DNA of 64,000 nucleotides, from NCBI RefSeq assembly GCF_000422385.1, contig NZ_KE383821.1:73940-137939 (forward strand), in the 5' to 3' direction. This document shows, piece after piece, positions 37,187 to 46,804 of the stretch (positions are counted from its first letter, which is position 1; each line of letters begins with the position of its first letter). The notes below the pieces were generated by a model. It had not been told where the DNA came from. It was given only the letters and a program-made list of their open reading frames with translations, and made no database searches. The translations under genes and the position numbers were made by a program. The stretch comes from Microbacterium indicum DSM 19969. Its GTDB lineage: Bacteria; Actinomycetota; Actinomycetes; Actinomycetales; Microbacteriaceae.

Positions 37187-38229
37187 TCGCCGCGGGCGTG
37201 GCCATGGAGGAGGTCGACCAGCGCCTCGAGGCCATGCTCTCCGAAAGGGTCGAGCAGGCCGAACGCGCGGGCCCTGCGTACCAGCGCCTCTGGATGCGGA
37301 TCCGCTCCGCCGTGCGAGGCGGAAAGCGGATCAGGCCGCAGCTGCTGCTGATGGCCCACGCCGAGATCAGCGGCACCCGGGTCGAGGACGCCGTCACGGC
37401 GGCGGCGGCCTTCGAGCTTCTGCACACCGCCCTGCTCATCCACGACGACATGCTGGACCGCGATCTGGTGCGCCGGGGGGCGACGAACCTGCAGGGCGAT
37501 TTCCTGGCACAGGCACTCGAGACCGACGGGTCGTTCCAGGCGGCGACCGCGTGGAGCGATGCCGCCGGCCTGTTGGCCGGCGATCTGCTCATCAGCGCCG
37601 CGCACGCGCTGGTCGGCGAGATCACCGCCCCGGCGGGCGCCGCGCTCCGTTCCCTGCTCGACGAGTGCCTCTTCGTGACCGCCGCGGGCGAGCTGGCGGA
37701 CATCGGCCTCGCGGTCGGAGTACTGGATCGCTCGGTCGACGGAATCATGCAGATGATGCGCGACAAGACGGCCGCATACTCCTTCGCGGCTCCTCTGCGG
37801 GCCGCCGCCATGCTCGCGGGGTCGGGACCGGAATTCGACGCGGATCTCGCCGAGATCGGCACCCGGCTGGGCTTCGTCTATCAGCTGCGCGATGATCTGC
37901 TCGGCGTCTTCGGCTCGGAGGAAGCGCTCGGCAAATCCGTCGACAGCGACCTCCGGGCCGGGAAGAGCACGCTGCTCGTCGCCTACGCCGACGGGACAGA
38001 CGCGTGGGAGGAAGTGCGTCATCTCTTCGGGCGACGCTCAGCGGATGCCGACGACGTGCATCGGATGCGCGATGCGCTGGTCGCGAGCGGCGCACGCTCA
38101 CGCGCGGAGGAGCTGCTCGACCAGCAGCGCGTCGCATGCGTCGACCACATCGGACGCTCGGATCTGCCCTCCGGCCTGCGCGGCGCGCTGACGCGACTCA
38201 CGCACCGGTGCGCGGAGCGGGAATCGTGA
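37183..38229 (+). CDS. crtE: Geranylgeranyl diphosphate synthase
   Basis: 348 residues. The trans-prenyltransferase motifs are GGKRIRPQLLL, the first Asp-rich motif LLIHDDMLDRD, and the second YQLRDDLLGVFG. It condenses IPP with allylic diphosphates to GGPP, the precursor of phytoene. ATGA overlap with idi, GTGA with crtB. Position in the operon defines it as the carotenoid GGPP synthase. Confidence 0.94.
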   Translation: MIAAGVAMEEVDQRLEAMLSERVEQAERAGPAYQRLWMRIRSAVRGGKRIRPQLLLMAHAEISGTRVEDAVTAAAAFELLHTALLIHDDMLDRDLVRRGATNLQGDFLAQALETDGSFQAATAWSDAAGLLAGDLLISAAHALVGEITAPAGAALRSLLDECLFVTAAGELADIGLAVGVLDRSVDGIMQMMRDKTAAYSFAAPLRAAAMLAGSGPEFDADLAEIGTRLGFVYQLRDDLLGVFGSEEALGKSVDSDLRAGKSTLLVAYADGTDAWEEVRHLFGRRSADADDVHRMRDALVASGARSRAEELLDQQRVACVDHIGRSDLPSGLRGALTRLTHRCAERES

Positions 38230-39092
38230 CGGGCCTCGGCCTCTACACCGGCACTGCCCGGGTCGCCTCGGCGCGCGTGATCGCCGCGTACTCGACGTCC
38301 TTCGCCGCCGCGAGCAGGCTCCTCTCGCGGCGCGTGCGGGGCGGCATCGCCGACATCTACGCGCTGGTGCGCGTGGCCGACGAAATCGTCGACGGACCGG
38401 CCGCGGAAGCGGGAGTCGACGCAGCCGAGCGGCGACGGATCCTCGGCGCGCTCGAGGAGGACGCCCTCGCCGCGATGCGACGCGGTTTCAGCGCGAACAT
38501 CGTCGTGCACGCCTTCGCGACCACGGCTCGCGAGGTCGGGATCGAGGAAGGGCTCGTCGTCGACTTCTTCGCGTCGATGCGCACCGACGTCGAACCGCCG
38601 AGCTCGTTCGACGACGAGGCCTACCGCCGGTACATCCACGGATCCGCCGAAGTCGTCGGCACGATGTGCCTGCGCGTGTTCATGCTCGAGGGCGGCGCGG
38701 TCGGCCCCGCACACCCCGACGCCGAGGAGGGCGCGCGCAGACTCGGCGCCGCCTTCCAGAAGGTCAACTTCCTCCGCGACCTCGCAGACGACTGCGACCG
38801 CCTGGGCCGACGGTACTTTCCCGGCGTCGATCCTGCCGTGCTGACCGATGCGCAGAAGGACGCGATCGTCGACGATATCGAGAGCGACCTCGCCGCGGCT
38901 CGGCTCGCTCTCCGGCACCTGCCACGCCGCGCGCGCAGAGCGACGGTAGCCGCGCTCGGCCTGTTCTCCGATCTCAACCGACGGCTGGGCGCTGCCCCGG
39001 CGGAACGGATTCGCCGCGAACGTCTCTCGGTGCCACGGCTCGCGAAGACGGCGATCGTGCTCCGCGCGATCGCCGGGAGGGAGCCGCGATGA
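38226..39092 (+). CDS. crtB: Phytoene synthase
   Basis: 288 residues from GTG 38226. The two Asp-rich motifs of squalene/phytoene synthases are present as VADEIVDG and FLRDLADDCDRLGRRYFP, with AYSTSFAAASRLL at the N-terminus and GSAEVVGTMC in between. It joins two GGPP to phytoene. It is coupled to crtE and crtI by 4-bp overlaps. Confidence 0.94.
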   Translation: MTGLGLYTGTARVASARVIAAYSTSFAAASRLLSRRVRGGIADIYALVRVADEIVDGPAAEAGVDAAERRRILGALEEDALAAMRRGFSANIVVHAFATTAREVGIEEGLVVDFFASMRTDVEPPSSFDDEAYRRYIHGSAEVVGTMCLRVFMLEGGAVGPAHPDAEEGARRLGAAFQKVNFLRDLADDCDRLGRRYFPGVDPAVLTDAQKDAIVDDIESDLAAARLALRHLPRRARRATVAALGLFSDLNRRLGAAPAERIRRERLSVPRLAKTAIVLRAIAGREPR

Positions 39093-40618
39093 GCGGGCAG
39101 TCCATCGTCGTCATCGGCGGCGGCATCACGGGTCTCGCAACCGCGGCGCTACTCGCCCGCGACGGGCAGGAGGTGACGCTGCTGGAGGCCCGCGACGAGC
39201 TGGGCGGACGCGCCGGAACCTGGAACGAACGCGGCTTCACCTTCGACACGGGGCCATCCTGGTACCTCATGCCCGAGGTGTTCGATCACTTCTTCCGCAT
39301 GATGGGAACGTCCGCTGCCGAGCAGCTCGACCTGGCGCGCCTCGACCCCGGCTACCGCGTGTACTTCGAGGGCGACCCCACGCCGTTCGACCTGCCCGCT
39401 GACGACGCGCGCGAGGCGATCATCGGGATGGATCCGGAGTCGCGCGACGCCCTGACGCGCTATTTCGACTCGGCTGCGGATACGTACGAGATGGCGACCA
39501 GCAGGTTCCTCTACACGAACTTCGCCTCGCTCGACGGCATCGCCGACCGCGAGACGCTGCGCCGGATTCCCCGGCTCGCCCGCCTCCTCACGCAACCCCT
39601 CGACCGTTTCATCGCCGGGCACTCGCCATCGCGGCGCGTGCAGCAGGTGCTGGGCTACCTGTCGGTTTTCCTCGGCACGTCGCCCGCCGACGCGCCGAGC
39701 ATGTACCACCTCATGAGCCACCTGGATGTCGACCAGGGCGTGCTGTATCCACGCGGAGGCTTCGGCGAGGTCATCGCAGCGATCGCCCGCCTCGCCGAGC
39801 AGTACGGCGTTCGGATCCTCACGGGGCACCGGGCCGCGCGGATCCTCGTCGACGGGAAACGTGCGCGGGGCGTCGAAGCGCGGACGCCCCGCGGCGAGCG
39901 CAAGGTCTTCGACGCCGACATCGTCGTCTCGACGGCCGACGCGCAGATCACGGAGCAGCTTCTCCCTCCCCGCGCGCCGCGCCGGAGCGCGCGCTGGTGG
40001 CGGCGCCGCAACCCCGGGCCGGGTGCCGTTCTGGCGCTGCTCGGCGTGCGCGGCGAACTCCCCCAGCTCGCCCATCACACGCTGTTCTTCACGAACGCGT
40101 GGGAGGAGGGGTTCGACGCGATCTACGGATCCGCGCCCCGGATCCCGGATCCCGCCTCGCTGTACGTGTGCCGTCCGAGCGCGAGCGACGCCTCCGTCGC
40201 GCCCGACGGCCACGAGAACCTCTTCGTCCTCGTGCCCACCCCCGCCGATACCGGCATCGGCGCAGGCGGAGACGAGCGCGTCGAGCGCGCCGCGGATGCC
40301 GCGATCCGGCAGGTCGCGGAGTGGGCCGGGATCCCCGACCTCGCGGATCGCATCGTCGTGCGCCGCACGATCGGGCCGGCCGACTTCGAGCGCGAGTACG
40401 GATCCTGGCGCGGCGGCGCGATCGGTCCGGCGCATACGCTCCGGCAGAGCGCTGTCTTCCGCGGCAGCACACGGGCACGCGGTGTGCGCGGCCTGCTGCT
40501 CGCGGGAGCGACGACCGTGCCCGGCGTGGGCCTGCCGATGTGCCTGATCAGCGCAGAGCTGGTGCTGAAGCGCGTGCGGGGCGATCGGTCTGCGGGCCCG
40601 AGCGAGGTTCCCGCATGA
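39089..40618 (+). CDS. crtI: Phytoene desaturase
   Basis: 509 residues. The FAD-binding motif VVIGGGITGLATAALLARDG is followed by GGRAGTWNERGFTFDTGPSW, HLDVDQGVLYPRGGFGEVI and the C-terminal LLLAGATTVPGVGLPMCLIS. It converts phytoene to lycopene in four desaturations. ATGA overlaps at both ends. Confidence 0.95.
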   Translation: MSGQSIVVIGGGITGLATAALLARDGQEVTLLEARDELGGRAGTWNERGFTFDTGPSWYLMPEVFDHFFRMMGTSAAEQLDLARLDPGYRVYFEGDPTPFDLPADDAREAIIGMDPESRDALTRYFDSAADTYEMATSRFLYTNFASLDGIADRETLRRIPRLARLLTQPLDRFIAGHSPSRRVQQVLGYLSVFLGTSPADAPSMYHLMSHLDVDQGVLYPRGGFGEVIAAIARLAEQYGVRILTGHRAARILVDGKRARGVEARTPRGERKVFDADIVVSTADAQITEQLLPPRAPRRSARWWRRRNPGPGAVLALLGVRGELPQLAHHTLFFTNAWEEGFDAIYGSAPRIPDPASLYVCRPSASDASVAPDGHENLFVLVPTPADTGIGAGGDERVERAADAAIRQVAEWAGIPDLADRIVVRRTIGPADFEREYGSWRGGAIGPAHTLRQSAVFRGSTRARGVRGLLLAGATTVPGVGLPMCLISAELVLKRVRGDRSAGPSEVPA

Positions 40619-40944
40619 GTCTCATCTACCTCGGGGCGCTCTTCGTGTGCCTCGCCTGCGTGGTCGCCGTCGACGTGCGCTTCCGGCTCTTCTTCGGTCG
40701 CGACTGGCGGCGGGCCCTCATCGTGCTCGCGGCTGGCCTCGTGTTCTTCCTCGCCTGGGACCTCGCGGGGATCGGCCTCGGCATCTTCCTGCGCGGCGAC
40801 GGGCCGTTCGTGACGGGCGTCATGCTCGCGCCTGAGCTGCCGCTCGAGGAGCCGGTCTTCCTGGTCTTCCTCTGCGAGGTGACGATGGTGCTGGTCTTGG
40901 GAGCCCAGCGCCTGGTGCGCCCTCGGAAGGGATCCGACTCGTGA
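40615..40944 (+). CDS. crtYe: C50 carotenoid cyclase subunit, CrtYe type
   Basis: 109 residues, with three membrane helices: residues about 3-21, 33-53 and 78-98. The motif PELPLEEPVFL carries the conserved acidic residues of heterodimeric lycopene/C50 cyclase subunits. Together with the next gene it should form the two-subunit cyclase that closes the rings of flavuxanthin-type C50 intermediates. Ring type (epsilon, gamma or beta) cannot be decided from sequence alone. Confidence 0.88.
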   Translation: MSLIYLGALFVCLACVVAVDVRFRLFFGRDWRRALIVLAAGLVFFLAWDLAGIGLGIFLRGDGPFVTGVMLAPELPLEEPVFLVFLCEVTMVLVLGAQRLVRPRKGSDS

Positions 40945-41243
40945 CCTACCTCGTGCTGTCGGCGATCTTCCTCGCGATCGCGGTCGCGACCGCTGTCCTC
41001 GCCGCCCGCCGCGGCGAGCGCGTGAGCGCACTCGCCCTCGCCGCGGGAGCGCTGGCGCTCTGCGCGCTCACCGCCGCCTTCGACACAGTCATGATCGCCG
41101 CGGGCCTGTTCACCTATGCCGACGCGCATCTGCTCGGCCCGCGGATCGGCCTCGCCCCGATCGAAGATTTCGCGTATCCGCTGGCCGCGGTGATCCTGCT
41201 GCCGGCGCTGTGGTCCGGCGTGAGGAGGAACGATGATCGCTGA
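40941..41243 (+). CDS. crtYf: C50 carotenoid cyclase subunit, CrtYf type
   Basis: 100 residues from GTG 40941. There are three hydrophobic segments, and the conserved block GPRIGLAPIEDFAYPLAAV matches the second subunit of heterodimeric carotenoid cyclases. GTGA overlap with crtYe and 11-bp overlap with crtEb show tight coupling. Confidence 0.88.
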   Translation: MTYLVLSAIFLAIAVATAVLAARRGERVSALALAAGALALCALTAAFDTVMIAAGLFTYADAHLLGPRIGLAPIEDFAYPLAAVILLPALWSGVRRNDDR

Positions 41244-42093
41244 GCTGGTGGCCGCCTCGCGCCCGCTGAGCTGGATCAACACGGCGTTCCCCTTCGCGGC
41301 CGCGTACCTGCTCGTGGCGGGCCAGGTCGACGCGGCCCTCGTGATCGGCACGGTCTTCTTCCTCATCCCCTACAACTTCGCGATGTACGGGATCAACGAC
41401 GTCTTCGACTACGCCTCGGACATCGCGAACCCGCGCAAGGGCGGCGTCGAGGGAGCGCTGCTCGACCCGTCGCGGCACCGGCCGCTGCTCGTCGGCGCGG
41501 CGCTGGCGTGCGTGCCGTTCGTCATCGCGCTCGTCGTGATCGGCCCGCCCCTGTCGTGGGTCGCCCTCGCCGTGAGCTTGTTCGCCCTCGTGGCGTACTC
41601 GGCGCCGCCGTTCCGCTTCAAAGAGATCCCCGTTCTCGACTCGATCACCTCGAGTGTGCACTTCTGCTCGCCCGCGCTCTACGGGATCCTTTTGGCCGGC
41701 GAGCTGCCCGGGCCCACCGCGGGGACGATCCTCGTCGCCTTCTTCCTCTGGGGCGCGGCGAGCCACGCGTTCGGCGCGGTGCAGGACGTCGTGCCCGATC
41801 GCGAGGGCGGGATCGCGTCGATCGCGACCGTGCTGGGCGCGGCCAGGACGGTGCGGCTCGCCCTCGCGCTCTGGACGCTCGCCGGCGCCCTCATGCTCAC
41901 GACCGGCTGGCCCGGTGCCGGGGCGGCGCTGCTCGTCGTCCCCTACCTGTTCGCCGCCGGGCCGTTCGCGCGCGTCTCCGATGAGGAGTCGGGTCGCGCG
42001 AACCGCGGTTGGCGCCGCTTCCTCTGGATCAATTACCTCTGCGGCTTCCTGGTGACGATGCTTCTCATCGGGTACGCGCTCACGACCCCCTGA
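41233..42093 (+). CDS. crtEb: Lycopene elongase, UbiA-type prenyltransferase
   Basis: 286 residues, about eight membrane helices. The prenyltransferase Asp motifs are NDVFDYASDIANPRKGG and DVVPDREGGIAS. It adds two C5 units to lycopene to give C50 flavuxanthin-type carotenoids. Position after crtYe/crtYf is the C. glutamicum and Micrococcus arrangement for decaprenoxanthin or sarcinaxanthin. GGAGGAACG precedes ATG 41233. Confidence 0.92.
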   Translation: MIAELVAASRPLSWINTAFPFAAAYLLVAGQVDAALVIGTVFFLIPYNFAMYGINDVFDYASDIANPRKGGVEGALLDPSRHRPLLVGAALACVPFVIALVVIGPPLSWVALAVSLFALVAYSAPPFRFKEIPVLDSITSSVHFCSPALYGILLAGELPGPTAGTILVAFFLWGAASHAFGAVQDVVPDREGGIASIATVLGAARTVRLALALWTLAGALMLTTGWPGAGAALLVVPYLFAAGPFARVSDEESGRANRGWRRFLWINYLCGFLVTMLLIGYALTTP

Positions 42094-42107
42094 ACATGGA
42101 GAAGAAC

Positions 42108-43277
42108 ATGACCCCCGTTCCGCACGCTTCCCCCGCCTCCGCTTCTGGCGCGCCCTTTGCGGCGACGCCCCAGGCATACGACGCGATCCTGCTCGCCGGC
42201 TTCGGCGGCCCCGAGGGACAGGACGACGTGATCCCGTTCCTGCGCAATGTCACGCGCGGGCGGGGCATCCCCGACGAACGTCTCGAGGAGGTCGCGACCC
42301 ACTACCGTCACTTCGACGGCGTCAGCCCCATCAACGCCCAGAACCGCGCGCTGAAGGCCGCGCTGGAGACGGAGCTCGCCGCACGCCGCATCGATCTGCC
42401 CGTCTACTGGGGCAACCGCAACTGGGAGCCGTACCTGTCGGACGCGATCCGCGAGGCGGCAGATTCAGGACGCACGCGTCTGCTCGCACTCGCGACGAGC
42501 GCCTACAGCTCGTTCTCGAGCTGCCGCCAGTACCGCGAGGACTTCGCGCGCGTGCTGGAGGAGACCGACCTGGCCGGAACCGTCACGATCGACAAGATCC
42601 GGCAGTTCTTCGATCACCCGGGCTTCGTCGATTCGTTCGTCGACAGCGTCGTGGAGGCTCTCACGGGGTTCTCCGACGAGGGGGTGAGCGGCGAGACGAT
42701 GCGGGTGCTGTTCACGACGCACTCGATTCCGATGACGGACGCCGAGCGCTCCGGGCCGCGGGATCGGGGCTTCGGCCCCGGAGGCGCGTACGAGGCGCAG
42801 CATCTCGCGGTCGGTGCGGAGGTGATGCGGCGGGTCGCGGCCCGGGATCACCGCTTCGCCGACGTCGCGTGGGAACTCGTCTACCAGTCGCGCTCGGGCC
42901 CCGCGTCGCAGCCCTGGCTCGAGCCCGACATCTGCGATCGGATCGCGCAGCTCCCCGGCGAGGGCGTCGGCGCGATCGCGATCTCTCCGATCGGCTTCGT
43001 CAGCGATCACATGGAGGTGCTGTGGGATCTCGACACGGAGGCGCTGGAAGCGGCGGCCGAGGTGGGGATCCGCGCGGTGCGCACGGCGACACCCGGCGCG
43101 GATCCGGTCTTCGTCCGCGGGATCGTCGACCTCGTCGAAGAGCGGATCGCCGCGGTTGAGCCGGAGCGACGGCCCTCTGCCACGACGCTCGGCCCCTGGT
43201 TCGATGTCTGCCGCGCCGGCTGCTGCGAGAACGTCCGCGCGGGATTCAAGCCCGCCGCCGCCGGCGTCGCTCCCTGA
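42108..43277 (+). CDS. hemH: Ferrochelatase (coproporphyrin-type, Fe-S containing)
   Basis: 389 residues from ATG 42108 with GGAGAAG upstream; ATG 42096 is alternative. The family blocks are LLAGFGGPEGQDDVIPFLRN, RHFDGVSPINAQNRAL, LFTTHSIPM (catalytic His) and YQSRSGPASQPWLEPD. Conserved Cys in SSCRQYRED and the C-terminal DVCRAGCC match the cysteines that bind a [2Fe-2S] cluster in actinobacterial ferrochelatases. These insert iron into coproporphyrin III in the actinobacterial heme pathway. It begins 14 bp after crtEb and so may be read with the carotenoid operon. Confidence 0.92.
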   Translation: MTPVPHASPASASGAPFAATPQAYDAILLAGFGGPEGQDDVIPFLRNVTRGRGIPDERLEEVATHYRHFDGVSPINAQNRALKAALETELAARRIDLPVYWGNRNWEPYLSDAIREAADSGRTRLLALATSAYSSFSSCRQYREDFARVLEETDLAGTVTIDKIRQFFDHPGFVDSFVDSVVEALTGFSDEGVSGETMRVLFTTHSIPMTDAERSGPRDRGFGPGGAYEAQHLAVGAEVMRRVAARDHRFADVAWELVYQSRSGPASQPWLEPDICDRIAQLPGEGVGAIAISPIGFVSDHMEVLWDLDTEALEAAAEVGIRAVRTATPGADPVFVRGIVDLVEERIAAVEPERRPSATTLGPWFDVCRAGCCENVRAGFKPAAAGVAP

Positions 43278-43298
43278 GGCCGCGCGGCCCCGCCTCAG

Positions 43299-43350
43299 CG
43301 GGGCGAAGCGGTCCGGTGATCGCCCGCGAGAACCGGACCGCTTCGCCCCG
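43299..43350. terminator. Terminator between ferrochelatase and the glycosylase gene
   Basis: An 18-bp perfect stem (43299-43316 with 43333-43350) and a 16-nt loop close the carotenoid/ferrochelatase unit and the convergent mmpL-glycosylase operon. Confidence 0.88.
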
Positions 43351-43397
43351 TAACGGGGTCTCGGCGCTGTCGGTCCTCACGCCGCGCTCGGCCGTGC

Positions 43398-43826
43398 CTA
43401 CGGGCGTTCCCAGGGCTCGATCGGCCCGTCGACCACAGCGAAGAGCGGGTGCGCCGTGGGCCTCGTCTGCTGCCACCGATCGGCGTCCGCCGGGCTGCGG
43501 CGTGCGAGCTTCTCGCCGAGGTGGATCCACTCGAAATCGAGCTGCCCCTGCGTGACCGGGATGAGCGGCACCTCCGGGGATCCCGCGAGGATCTTGCTCC
43601 CGTCGAAGCGATACCCCCGTGCCGCCGCCTCGTCCCTGATTCCCCCGAGCAAGGCGCCGATGCTCTTGAGCGGGTCATCCGCCGCGGAGAAGCGCGACAG
43701 CTGCGGATGGTGCCGATACCCCTTCGTCCGCCCGGCGATCACGGCCTGAGCGAGCAGCGCCTCTCGCCATTCGGCGATGAGTCCCGCGCGGTCGAGGTGC
43801 CGCGGGTGCAGCGACCACAGCCTCAT
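43398..43826 (-). CDS. Pyrimidine dimer DNA glycosylase-like protein
   Basis: 142 residues. The N-terminal text MRLWSLHPRHLDRAGLIAEW and TKGYRHHPQLSRF matches the pyrimidine-dimer glycosylase/endonuclease V-like family, which cuts at UV photoproducts. It ends ALFAVVDGPIEPWERP. ATGA overlap with the upstream MMPL gene makes it the second gene of that operon. A UV-repair gene beside a carotenoid cluster suggests a common light-stress theme, which is an inference. Confidence 0.75.
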   Translation of the reverse strand: MRLWSLHPRHLDRAGLIAEWREALLAQAVIAGRTKGYRHHPQLSRFSAADDPLKSIGALLGGIRDEAAARGYRFDGSKILAGSPEVPLIPVTQGQLDFEWIHLGEKLARRSPADADRWQQTRPTAHPLFAVVDGPIEPWERP

Positions 43827-46036
43827 CGCGCGTCCCGGTCGTCTGCCCTGCTCAGCTTCGACGGCCACCAGATCGAGCGCCCGATGTCGTACGACAGCGC
43901 AGGGACGAGCAGGGTGCGCACGACGAAGGTGTCGAGCACCACTCCGAACGCGACGATGAACGCCAGCTGGGCGAGGAAGAGGATCGGGATCACGGAGAGC
44001 GCGGCGAACGTCGCCGCCAGCACGAGACCGGCCGACGTGATGACGCCTCCCGTGATCGACAGGCCGCGGAGGACGCCCTGGCGCGTGCCGTGTCTGATCG
44101 ACTCCTCGCGCACCCGTGTCATGAGGAAGATGTTGTAGTCGATCCCGAGCGCGACCAGGAAGACGAAGCCGTACAGCGGTACCGCGGGGTCGGCGCCGGG
44201 GAAGTCGAAGACGTGGTTGAACACGAGCGCCGAGACCCCCATCGCGGTTCCGAACGACAGAAGCGTCGTGAGGACGAGGAGAATCGGGGCGAGGATCGAT
44301 CGCAGCAACAGCATGAGGATGAGCGCGATGACCCCGAGCACGATCGGGATGATGAGGCCCCTGTCGCGCGTGGACGCGTCGTTGGTGTCGACGAGCGTCG
44401 CCGTCACGCCTCCCACCAGCGCGCTCGGCGCAGCGTCGGCGAGCTGCTCCCGCAGGTCTCGCACGGTCTCCCCCGCGGCATCCGAGTCGGCGGCGTCGTC
44501 GAGGGTCGCTTGCAGCATCACCTGGCCGTCGACCACAGTCGGCGCCGGGGTTCCCTCGTCCGCGCCGCCGGCCAGGCCGCCGTCCGGGACGCTCATCGTG
44601 CCGCTGGGGGAATCGGCCGACGTGACGGACACGCTGTCGACGCGGCGCTCCCCGAGAAGGACATCCACGGCGGCATCCGCCTGCGCCTCGTCGACGACGA
44701 CGTACACCGGGCTGCCCGAGCCGCGGGGGAAGTGCTCGCCGAGCACCTCCTGACCGTCTCTCGCCTCGGAGGATCCGAGCACCAGGTCCGACTGAGGCAC
44801 GCCCGACGCGTTCAGCTGGGTCACGCCCAGCGTCCCGGCGACGAGGACCAGGGTCGTGAGGATCCAGATCACTCGGGGACGGCGGCGCACCATCGCGGCG
44901 AGCTTCGCCCAGAGCCCCGAGCCGGGCAGGCCGCCCTCGCTCGACACAGCCGCCGGTTCGTACCTCGGGAGGCGCGGCCAGAATGCGGCTCGCCCGAACA
45001 CGAGCAGGATCGCTGGCAGCAGGGTGAGAGCGGAGAGCATGGCGAACACGATCCCGATCGACGAGACCGGCCCGAGCGCGCTGTTCGATTTCAGGTCGCT
45101 GACCAACAGGCACATCAGACCGGCGATCACGGTGCATCCCGAAGCGAGGATCGGCTCGAAGGAGCCCTTGGTGGCTCTGACCACGGCGGCCCACCTGTCT
45201 GTGGTCGCGCGCAGCTCCTCCCGGAATCGCGAGACGAGGAGAAGCGAGTAGTCGGTCGCCGCCCCGATCACGAGGATGAACAGGATGCCCTGGGTCTGCC
45301 CGCTCAGCAGCAGGATGTCGGCTTTCGCCAGCCACCACACCGTGAGGAGCGCCACACAGAGCGCGAACAGACTCGTCGACAGCACGGCCACGGGAAGCAG
45401 GACCGACCGATAGACGAGAACGAGGATGATGAGCACCGCCAGCAGCGCGACGCCGAGCAGGAGACCGTCTATCCCGGCGAATCCTGCCACCAGATCAGCG
45501 CTGAACCCTGCCGGCCCCGTGACGTAGACGCTCACGCCGGGCGCCGCGTCGGCCCGCAGCGTGTCGCCCAGCGCCTCGACGGCGTCGCCGACGTCGGCGT
45601 CCTCCGCGATGGGGACGAAAGCCTGGGCTGCGGTTCCGTCCTGCGAGGGGATGACGGGTGACACGTCCGCCTCCAACCCGGGCACCGACGTCGCCGCATC
45701 GAGCGCGTCCCCCAGGGCCGACAGGTCGTCGCTCGTGAGCTCGTCTTCGCCCGCGAACACGACGATCGCCGGAATCGACTCCGAGTCGGTGAACTCGCCG
45801 AGCAGCGCCTGGACCTGGGTCGCGTCCGCCGATGACGGCAGATAGGTCGTCTGATCGTTCGACGACACCTCCGACACCCGGCCGAAGTACGGACCGCCGA
45901 TCGCCGCAGCAGTGAGCCACGCGAGGATGAGCACGGCGGGGAGCAGGATCCGAAGCCAGCGTGGGGGCGCGCCTGCAGGGAAGGGAGGCTGTGCGCCGTC
46001 GCGATGGAGCGACGTTTCCGGGGAACGGCCGGTCAT
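43823..46036 (-). CDS. MMPL-family (RND-type) membrane exporter
   Basis: 737 residues from ATG 46036 with CGGAGC upstream. It has the MMPL layout of two repeats, each with one helix, a large extracytoplasmic loop and five helices. Helix texts include VIGAATDYSLLLVSRFREEL and VALGIDYNIFLMTRVREESI, the paired Asp-Tyr motifs of proton-driven MMPL proteins. In C. glutamicum an MmpL gene lies within the crt operon, so this one may handle carotenoids or envelope lipids; substrate unproven. It is the first gene of an operon with the glycosylase. Confidence 0.88.
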   Translation of the reverse strand: MTGRSPETSLHRDGAQPPFPAGAPPRWLRILLPAVLILAWLTAAAIGGPYFGRVSEVSSNDQTTYLPSSADATQVQALLGEFTDSESIPAIVVFAGEDELTSDDLSALGDALDAATSVPGLEADVSPVIPSQDGTAAQAFVPIAEDADVGDAVEALGDTLRADAAPGVSVYVTGPAGFSADLVAGFAGIDGLLLGVALLAVLIILVLVYRSVLLPVAVLSTSLFALCVALLTVWWLAKADILLLSGQTQGILFILVIGAATDYSLLLVSRFREELRATTDRWAAVVRATKGSFEPILASGCTVIAGLMCLLVSDLKSNSALGPVSSIGIVFAMLSALTLLPAILLVFGRAAFWPRLPRYEPAAVSSEGGLPGSGLWAKLAAMVRRRPRVIWILTTLVLVAGTLGVTQLNASGVPQSDLVLGSSEARDGQEVLGEHFPRGSGSPVYVVVDEAQADAAVDVLLGERRVDSVSVTSADSPSGTMSVPDGGLAGGADEGTPAPTVVDGQVMLQATLDDAADSDAAGETVRDLREQLADAAPSALVGGVTATLVDTNDASTRDRGLIIPIVLGVIALILMLLLRSILAPILLVLTTLLSFGTAMGVSALVFNHVFDFPGADPAVPLYGFVFLVALGIDYNIFLMTRVREESIRHGTRQGVLRGLSITGGVITSAGLVLAATFAALSVIPILFLAQLAFIVAFGVVLDTFVVRTLLVPALSYDIGRSIWWPSKLSRADDRDAR

Positions 46037-46416
46037 ATGCTGCTCCGTTCGGTGACGTGCCCACCCCAGGGGTCCCTTGGAGGAACCGATGACAGCCCTG
46101 CTGAGGCGTCGAGGAGCGTGCCCTCGCTCATAGTGTCCCCGAAGCCTATCGACGTCAAATGACACGGGCGAGTTTTCCTCACGCCCGCCCCACCCTTTCC
46201 GCATTTCAGACCACCCCCGAGACCCGGGCGATTCGGCACCACCGATGAGACCTCCCCTGGCCTGGCTGAAACTCGTCAGGCACCGGCGGAGACAGGACCG
46301 AGCACAGGGAGGACCCCTTCAGCGGCCGCGCCTACGGCCCACGCAGCCTCCAGAGGGGGTTCCGTAGGGGCGCGTGTGCCATCGGGGGTGGCGGCAGGGT
46401 CATGGTTCAACAAGAA
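46037..46416. other. Intergenic region upstream of mmpL with no gene
   Basis: 380 bp. The part next to 46036 must hold the mmpL promoter. The rest shows no convincing reading frame, repeat or RNA. Confidence 0.6.
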
Positions 46417-46460
46417 AGCCTCCTTGAAAATTCCAGGTCAGACCGGGTTTCAAGGAGGCT
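46417..46460 (-). terminator. Terminator of the tRNA-Thr/tRNA-Met unit
   Basis: A perfect 13-bp stem (AGCCTCCTTGAAA at 46417-46429 with 46448-46460) is followed on the minus strand by TTTCTTG. It lies 7 bp beyond the tRNA-Met 3' end. Confidence 0.88.
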
Positions 46461-46467
46461 GTTTCGG

Positions 46468-46541
46468 TAGCGGAGGTGGGACTCGAACCCACGACCTCAC
46501 GATTATGAGTCGTGCGCTCTCACCAACTGAGCTACTCCGCC
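46468..46541 (-). tRNA. tRNA-Met(CAT)
   Basis: Cloverleaf on the minus strand: GGCGGAG acceptor, D arm AGCTCAGTTGGTGAGAGC, anticodon stem CACGA/TCGTG with loop CTCATAA (anticodon CAT), and T loop GGGTTCGAGTCCC. The elongator type is favoured over initiator. A CAT tRNA modified to read Ile AUA cannot be excluded. Confidence 0.93.
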
Positions 46542-46561
46542 GCATACATCGAGTAGATGCG

Positions 46562-46633
<72 letters not shown>

Positions 46634-46804
46634 GTGCGCCGCAAAATGGGCAACCCCGTAAGCGTACCAAACCCTCAGCGGGTCGTCGAATCAGGGAGCC
46701 CGGGCGTTGCGCGCCGTCACGAGGTTGTGCACCCGTCGAACATCACCTACCATCTGAGTCACTGACCACTGGTTGGTATTTTCATTTGACTCAAGGAGGC
46801 GTCA

